Source of the DNA: Actinomycetes bacterium
GTDB taxonomy: Bacteria; Actinomycetota; Actinomycetes; Actinomycetales; Dermatophilaceae
Reading direction: 5' to 3'
Assembly: GCA_023451855.1 (NCBI GenBank)
Contig: JAEXXY010000464.1
Coordinates: 1-8,990, forward strand
DNA length: 8,990 nt
Below are positions 6,248 through 8,990 of the stretch, one piece after another. The notes below the pieces were generated by a model. That model had not been told where the DNA came from. It saw nothing but the letters and a program-made list of their open reading frames with translations, and did not search any database. The stretch's first letter is position 1; every line of letters starts with the position of its first letter. Both the position numbers and the translations under genes were made by a program.

Positions 6248-6324
6248 TCGAACCGTGGCCGCCCCTGCGTCGGTTCGAGGTGATGGACGACCGGATGTGG
6301 TCGTGGAATACCTCGAACCGTGGC
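6248..6324. repeat. Inverted/direct repeat cluster upstream of ahcY (two mutually exclusive hairpins)
   Basis: TCGAACCGTGGC occurs twice exactly (6248-6259 and 6313-6324), and its complement core CGGTTCGA occurs between them (6271-6278). One fold pairs 6271-6281 with 6310-6320 in a perfect 11-bp stem (CGGTTCGAGGT/ACCTCGAACCG). That stem contains an internal 6-bp stem ACGACC/GGTCGT (6287-6292 with 6299-6304), making a 50-nt hairpin. The other fold pairs 6248-6255 with 6271-6278 (8 bp). The block begins 4 nt past the DUF808 stop and ends 8 nt before the ahcY -35. It may be a terminator for the DUF808 gene, an operator for ahcY, or both. Confidence 0.8.
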
Positions 6325-6328
6325 GGGG

Positions 6329-7258
6329 TCAGTGGGTGGCGGGCTTGCGGCGTCGGGGAACGACGTGGAGGACGGCCACGATGAGGGCGCCGACGACGAG
6401 GCCGATGAGCGCCGAGGCGAGGGTGTTGACGGTCCATGCGAGGACGCCGCCGATACCGGCCACTCCCCCGACCGCCTCCTCGAGGTGGTGCACCTGACCG
6501 TAGAGCCAGTGCCAGCCGAGCTCGTCGACCCCGACGAGCAGGATGTGGCCGCCGACCCAGAGCATCGCCGCGATGCCGACGGTCGAGAGCACCGACAGCA
6601 GCTTCGGCATGCCCCGGACGAGGGCGCGGCCGACGCGCTGCGAGGCGCCCGACTCCCGCTTCGCGAGCGCCAGGCCCACGTCGTCCATCTTGACGATGAG
6701 CCCGACGACGCCGTAGACGAGCGCCGTGATGAGCAGGGCGACGATGACGAGGATGATGAGTCGCGAGAGGAACGGCTCGGTGTCGACCTCGTTGAGGGCG
6801 ATGACCATGATCTCGGCCGACAGGATGAAGTCGGTGCGGATCGCTCCCGAGACGACGGCCTTCTCGTCGACCTCGCCCGCTTCGGCCGACTCCTCGTGGT
6901 GGCCCGAGACGAGCTCCCACACCTTCTCGGCGCCCTCGTAGGCGAGATAGGCGCCACCGACCATGAGGATCGGCGTCAGCAGCCAGGGCACGAACTGGCT
7001 GAGCACCATGATGACCGGAAGGATGATGAGCAGCTTGTTGCGCAGCGAGCCGAGGGCGATCTTGCGGATGATCGGCAGCTCGCGCTCGGGCTCGAGGCCC
7101 TGCACGTAGCGCGGCGTCACGGCGGTGTCGTCGACGACGACGCCCGTGGCCTTGATGCTGGCCTTCGTGGCCGCCGCGCCGACGTCGTCGACCGACGCGG
7201 CCGCGAGCTTGACGAGGGCCGCGACGTCGTCGAGGAGCGCTACGAGTCCACCTGCCAT
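6329..7258 (-). CDS. DUF808/YedI-like inner membrane protein
   Basis: A 309-residue integral membrane protein matching the DUF808 family (E. coli YedI is of similar length), whose function is not established. It begins with the family-typical MAGGLVALLDDVAALVKLAA and SVDDVGAAATKAS, then VVDDTAVTPRYVQG (41-54) and a basic stretch. Hydrophobic segments lie at about 76-96, 97-107, 165-189, 222-244 and 268-299. LLDD, VDD, VDDTAV and MDDVG give a run of Asp pairs along the protein. It ends in a basic tail, PRRRKPATH. I chose the ATG at 7258 because it gives the family start; a GTG two codons upstream (7264) is possible. It sits between mycothione reductase and ahcY, with its own candidate leaderless promoter upstream and a hairpin-rich spacer downstream, so a shared function with either neighbour is not shown. 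Confidence 0.9.
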   Translation of the reverse strand: MAGGLVALLDDVAALVKLAAASVDDVGAAATKASIKATGVVVDDTAVTPRYVQGLEPERELPIIRKIALGSLRNKLLIILPVIMVLSQFVPWLLTPILMVGGAYLAYEGAEKVWELVSGHHEESAEAGEVDEKAVVSGAIRTDFILSAEIMVIALNEVDTEPFLSRLIILVIVALLITALVYGVVGLIVKMDDVGLALAKRESGASQRVGRALVRGMPKLLSVLSTVGIAAMLWVGGHILLVGVDELGWHWLYGQVHHLEEAVGGVAGIGGVLAWTVNTLASALIGLVVGALIVAVLHVVPRRRKPATH

Positions 7259-7264
7259 GCGCAC

Positions 7265-7294
7265 AGCCTAGGGCCCGTCCCAGCGTTCTCTCAG
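7265..7294 (-). promoter_or_regulatory. Candidate leaderless promoter of the DUF808 gene
   Basis: Minus strand: -35-like CTGAGA (7289-7294), an 18-nt spacer, -10 TAGGCT (7265-7270), then 6 nt to the ATG. This places the expected start site on or next to the initiation codon. AGG within the -10 could alternatively act as a weak ribosome-binding site (8-nt spacing). Confidence 0.45.
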
Positions 7295-7304
7295 GGACGG
7301 GTCC
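7271..7304 (-). terminator. Hairpin between mycothione reductase and the DUF808 gene
   Basis: GGGCCCGTCCC (7271-7281) pairs with GGGACGGGTCC (7294-7304): 10 Watson-Crick pairs plus one G-T wobble, with a 12-nt loop. It lies 38 nt past the mycothione reductase stop with no U-tract, so it may terminate that transcript. It also fills the -35/-10 spacer of the DUF808 promoter, so it may instead be an operator. Confidence 0.55.
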
Positions 7305-7342
7305 GGACGCGTCGACGCCGTGCCGACCTGCGGTGCGCGGCC

Positions 7343-8728
7343 TCAGGCCGGAGGGTCGACCTCGAGCCCGAGCAGGGCGTTCTCGACGACCTCGGCCAGG
7401 GCCGGGTGGATCCAGTACTGCCCGCGGGCGACGTCGTGCACGTGGGCGCCGGTGGCCATGGCCTGCACGAGGGGCTGCACGAGGCTCGTCGCGTGGGGCC
7501 CGAGCAGGTGGGCGCCGAGCAGCCGCCCCGAGCGCGGGTCGGCGACGAGCTTGCAGACGCTCGTCGTGTCCTCCATGGCCCAGCCGTAGGCGGTGTCGCC
7601 GTAGCGCTGCACGAAGGTGACGTGATCGACGCCGGCGTCGACGGCGGCCTGCTCGCTCAGGCCCACCGTGGCGACCTGCGGGTGGCTGAAGACGCCGGAG
7701 GGGACGTGCGCGTGCGGGAGCCGGTGCAGGTCGTCCGGGTGGACGAGGTTGTGCGCGACGGCGCGGGCCTCGGCGTTCGCCACGTGCTTGAGCTGCCACG
7801 GCGAGCTGACGTCGCCGAGCGCCCAGACACCGGGCAGGTTGGTGCGGCCGTGCTCGTCGACGACCACCCGGCCGTCCTGGTGCAGCCGCAGTCCGACGGC
7901 TTCGGCACCGAGGTCGTCGGTGTTGGGGCGCCGCCCCGTCGCCACGAGCAGGAGGTCACCCTCGACGCAGGCACCGCCGGTCAGGTGGACACGGACGCCG
8001 CCGCCGTCGACCCGCTCGAGGGAGGCGACCTCGACGCCCGTGCGCACGTCCCACTGCTCACGGGCGAGGTCGGTGAAGCGCTGCGAGATCTCGGTGTCGA
8101 GGTGGCGCAACAGCTGGGAACCGCGCGCCAGCACCGTGATGTGCACGCCGAAGGCCGAGAACACGTGCGCCATCTCCGCCGCGATGAAGCCACCGCCGAT
8201 GACGACCATCCGTCGCGGCAGCTCGTCGATGCGCATGACGGTGTCGGAGGTGTGGAACGGGACGCCCGAGTCGGTGACGACGTCGGGGATGACCGGCCGG
8301 GCCCCCGCCGCTATGACGACCTGCTCGGCCGTGACCACCTCGGTGCCACCGTCGGCGAGCTCGACGGTCAGCTCCCGGTCGCCGGTGAAGCGCGCATGGC
8401 CGAGCACGGCCGCCGTGTTCGGCCCCTCCTGCCGGTAGCGCAGGCCACCCTCGGAGGTCGGGTCGATCCGCCCGAAGACGCGGTCACGAACGTCGCGCCA
8501 GCGCACGCCGTCGAGCGTCGCGTCGACGCCGTAGCGCTCGGCGTCACGCACCGCGTCGGCCACCTCGGCCGCGTAGACGAACATCTTCGTCGGGATGCAC
8601 CCGACATTGGTGCACGTGCCGCCGAAGGTGCCGCCCTCGATGACAGCTACACGCCGGTCGGAGAAGTCGGGCGTGACGAGCGAGTTGCCGCTGCCGGAGC
8701 CGATGATCGCGAGGTCGTAGTGGGCCAC
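7343..8728 (-). CDS. mtr: Mycothione reductase
   Basis: NADPH-dependent flavoprotein disulfide reductase that returns oxidised mycothiol (mycothione) to the thiol, the actinobacterial counterpart of glutathione reductase. The 461-residue protein matches the usual length and resembles the M. tuberculosis enzyme throughout. Motifs: FAD-binding IIGSGSGN (8-15); redox-active TCTNVGCIPTKMFVYAAEVA with C39 and C44; NADPH-binding GGGFIAAEMAHVFSAFG (178-194); second FAD motif WALGDVSSP (302-310); the dimer-interface region YGDTAYGWAMEDT; and the C-terminal catalytic pair H441/E446 in YWIHPALAEVVENALLGL. The YGWAMEDT and KHVAN blocks separate it from dihydrolipoamide dehydrogenase, for which it could be mistaken. 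The start is the GTG at 8728, preceded by TAGGCT and 6 nt, suggesting a leaderless transcript. It follows the SIS-protein gene by 82 nt and precedes the DUF808 gene across a hairpin. Confidence 0.95.
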   Translation of the reverse strand: MAHYDLAIIGSGSGNSLVTPDFSDRRVAVIEGGTFGGTCTNVGCIPTKMFVYAAEVADAVRDAERYGVDATLDGVRWRDVRDRVFGRIDPTSEGGLRYRQEGPNTAAVLGHARFTGDRELTVELADGGTEVVTAEQVVIAAGARPVIPDVVTDSGVPFHTSDTVMRIDELPRRMVVIGGGFIAAEMAHVFSAFGVHITVLARGSQLLRHLDTEISQRFTDLAREQWDVRTGVEVASLERVDGGGVRVHLTGGACVEGDLLLVATGRRPNTDDLGAEAVGLRLHQDGRVVVDEHGRTNLPGVWALGDVSSPWQLKHVANAEARAVAHNLVHPDDLHRLPHAHVPSGVFSHPQVATVGLSEQAAVDAGVDHVTFVQRYGDTAYGWAMEDTTSVCKLVADPRSGRLLGAHLLGPHATSLVQPLVQAMATGAHVHDVARGQYWIHPALAEVVENALLGLEVDPPA

Positions 8729-8734
8729 GCCCGC

Positions 8735-8740
8735 AGCCTA
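8735..8740 (-). promoter_or_regulatory. Candidate -10 element of a leaderless mycothione reductase promoter
   Basis: TAGGCT on the minus strand, 6 nt before the GTG start, the same hexamer and spacing as at the DUF808 gene. No convincing -35 lies 17-18 nt further upstream (the region reads CGCCTC). The AGG could instead be a weak ribosome-binding site. Confidence 0.4.
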
Positions 8741-8810
8741 CGGACGCGTGAGGCGCCGGAGGCGGTAGCGCTCCCGGTCGCTGGGCACCCGCGCGCTCGT
8801 CCGGCGGCGG

Positions 8811-8990
8811 TCAGCGTCCACGGGCGCCGCGCAGCAGCTCGACGTGCGGCGAGGTCGCGGGGTCGAAGCCCTGCCCGAGCGCCAGGTACGTGGCGGCGAA
8901 GTCGGTGAGCGCCACGTGGTGGGCGAAGCGCAGCAGCGGGTCCTGCGCGGGCGCGTCGACGAGCGAGACGCGAACGCCGGTGTCCTCGGC
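8811..8990 (-). CDS. SIS-domain (phosphoglucose/phosphomannose isomerase-like) protein, C-terminal fragment
   Basis: Only the last 59 residues and the TGA stop are inside the window; the frame is open to the right edge. The tail, RFAHHVALTDFAATYLALGQ followed by GFDPATSPHVELLR, matches the closing helices of bacterial bifunctional phosphoglucose/phosphomannose isomerase-type SIS proteins. In that family a DFxSxYLALxxGxDP signature precedes a terminal helix. In mycobacteria a protein of this type (Rv3256c) lies upstream of sahH and mtrA, near manA and manB, so the position agrees. The catalytic part is not visible, so whether this copy is an active isomerase cannot be judged. After its stop, 82 nt separate it from mycothione reductase, with only a weak 6-bp inverted repeat (8755-8760 with 8800-8805) and the candidate -10 of the next gene. 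Confidence 0.7.
   Translation of the reverse strand, partial: AEDTGVRVSLVDAPAQDPLLRFAHHVALTDFAATYLALGQGFDPATSPHVELLRGARGR

Noticed and set aside
6248..6278. TCGAAC...GTTCGA resembling an actinobacterial LexA/SOS box upstream of ahcY
   Set aside because: The SOS box has the half-sites 4 nt apart. Here 19 nt separate TCGAAC from GTTCGA, so it does not fit.
6271..6281. GGTTCGA resembling a tRNA T-loop
   Set aside because: No cloverleaf, anticodon arm or acceptor stem can be drawn around it.
7343..8728. Dihydrolipoamide dehydrogenase or mercuric reductase instead of mycothione reductase
   Set aside because: The YGWAMEDT block, the KHVAN motif and overall resemblance to the mycobacterial mycothione reductase favour the latter.
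6320..8908. Very long plus-strand open frame over the DUF808 and mycothione reductase genes
   Set aside because: It is an antisense shadow; its Asp/Val/Gly/Arg-rich product has no recognisable domain, whereas the minus strand encodes two clear proteins.

Overview
The window is very GC-rich, with codon third positions almost entirely G or C. Its gene content points to a mycothiol-producing actinobacterium: an MtrA/MtrB two-component pair, a mycothione reductase, and an S-adenosylhomocysteine hydrolase carrying the long bacterial insertion. The gene set resembles the mycobacterial SIS-protein / sahH / mtrA / mtrB neighbourhood. Protein style and gene order suggest a member of Micrococcales, perhaps near Intrasporangiaceae, but that placement is inference.

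Layout, left to right. Positions 1-1541 hold most of mtrB (minus strand, C-terminus cut by the window edge), preceded 2 nt upstream by mtrA (1544-2221). A 157-nt spacer rich in direct and inverted repeats separates mtrA from a secreted lipoprotein gene (2379-2951, minus). A 123-nt divergent spacer leads to the only plus-strand gene (3075-4574), a GT-C-like polytopic membrane protein. That gene converges on ahcY (4681-6117, minus) across a strong hairpin and a 19-bp tandem repeat. Upstream of ahcY lies a 211-nt region with a candidate promoter, a leader hairpin and a cluster of mutually exclusive inverted repeats. Then come a DUF808/YedI-like membrane protein (6329-7258, minus), mycothione reductase (7343-8728, minus), and the last 59 codons of a SIS-type sugar-phosphate isomerase-like protein (8811-8990, minus; its start lies beyond the right edge).

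The genes form loosely linked envelope and housekeeping units rather than one pathway. MtrB/MtrA control envelope and division genes. The lipoprotein and the GT-C-like protein are envelope components of unknown role. AhcY clears S-adenosylhomocysteine in the methyl cycle, and mycothione reductase maintains the reduced thiol pool. Only mtrA-mtrB is clearly one transcription unit. The other minus-strand genes are separated by spacers of 69 to 211 nt, most with hairpins or candidate promoters. No gene-free stretch exceeds 300 nt. I found no mobile element, CRISPR array, tRNA or rRNA. No clearly new multi-gene system is visible. The best leads are the repeat architecture upstream of ahcY, the 19-bp tandem repeat, a shared TAGGCT-N6-start arrangement on two genes, and the uncharacterised GT-C-like protein.
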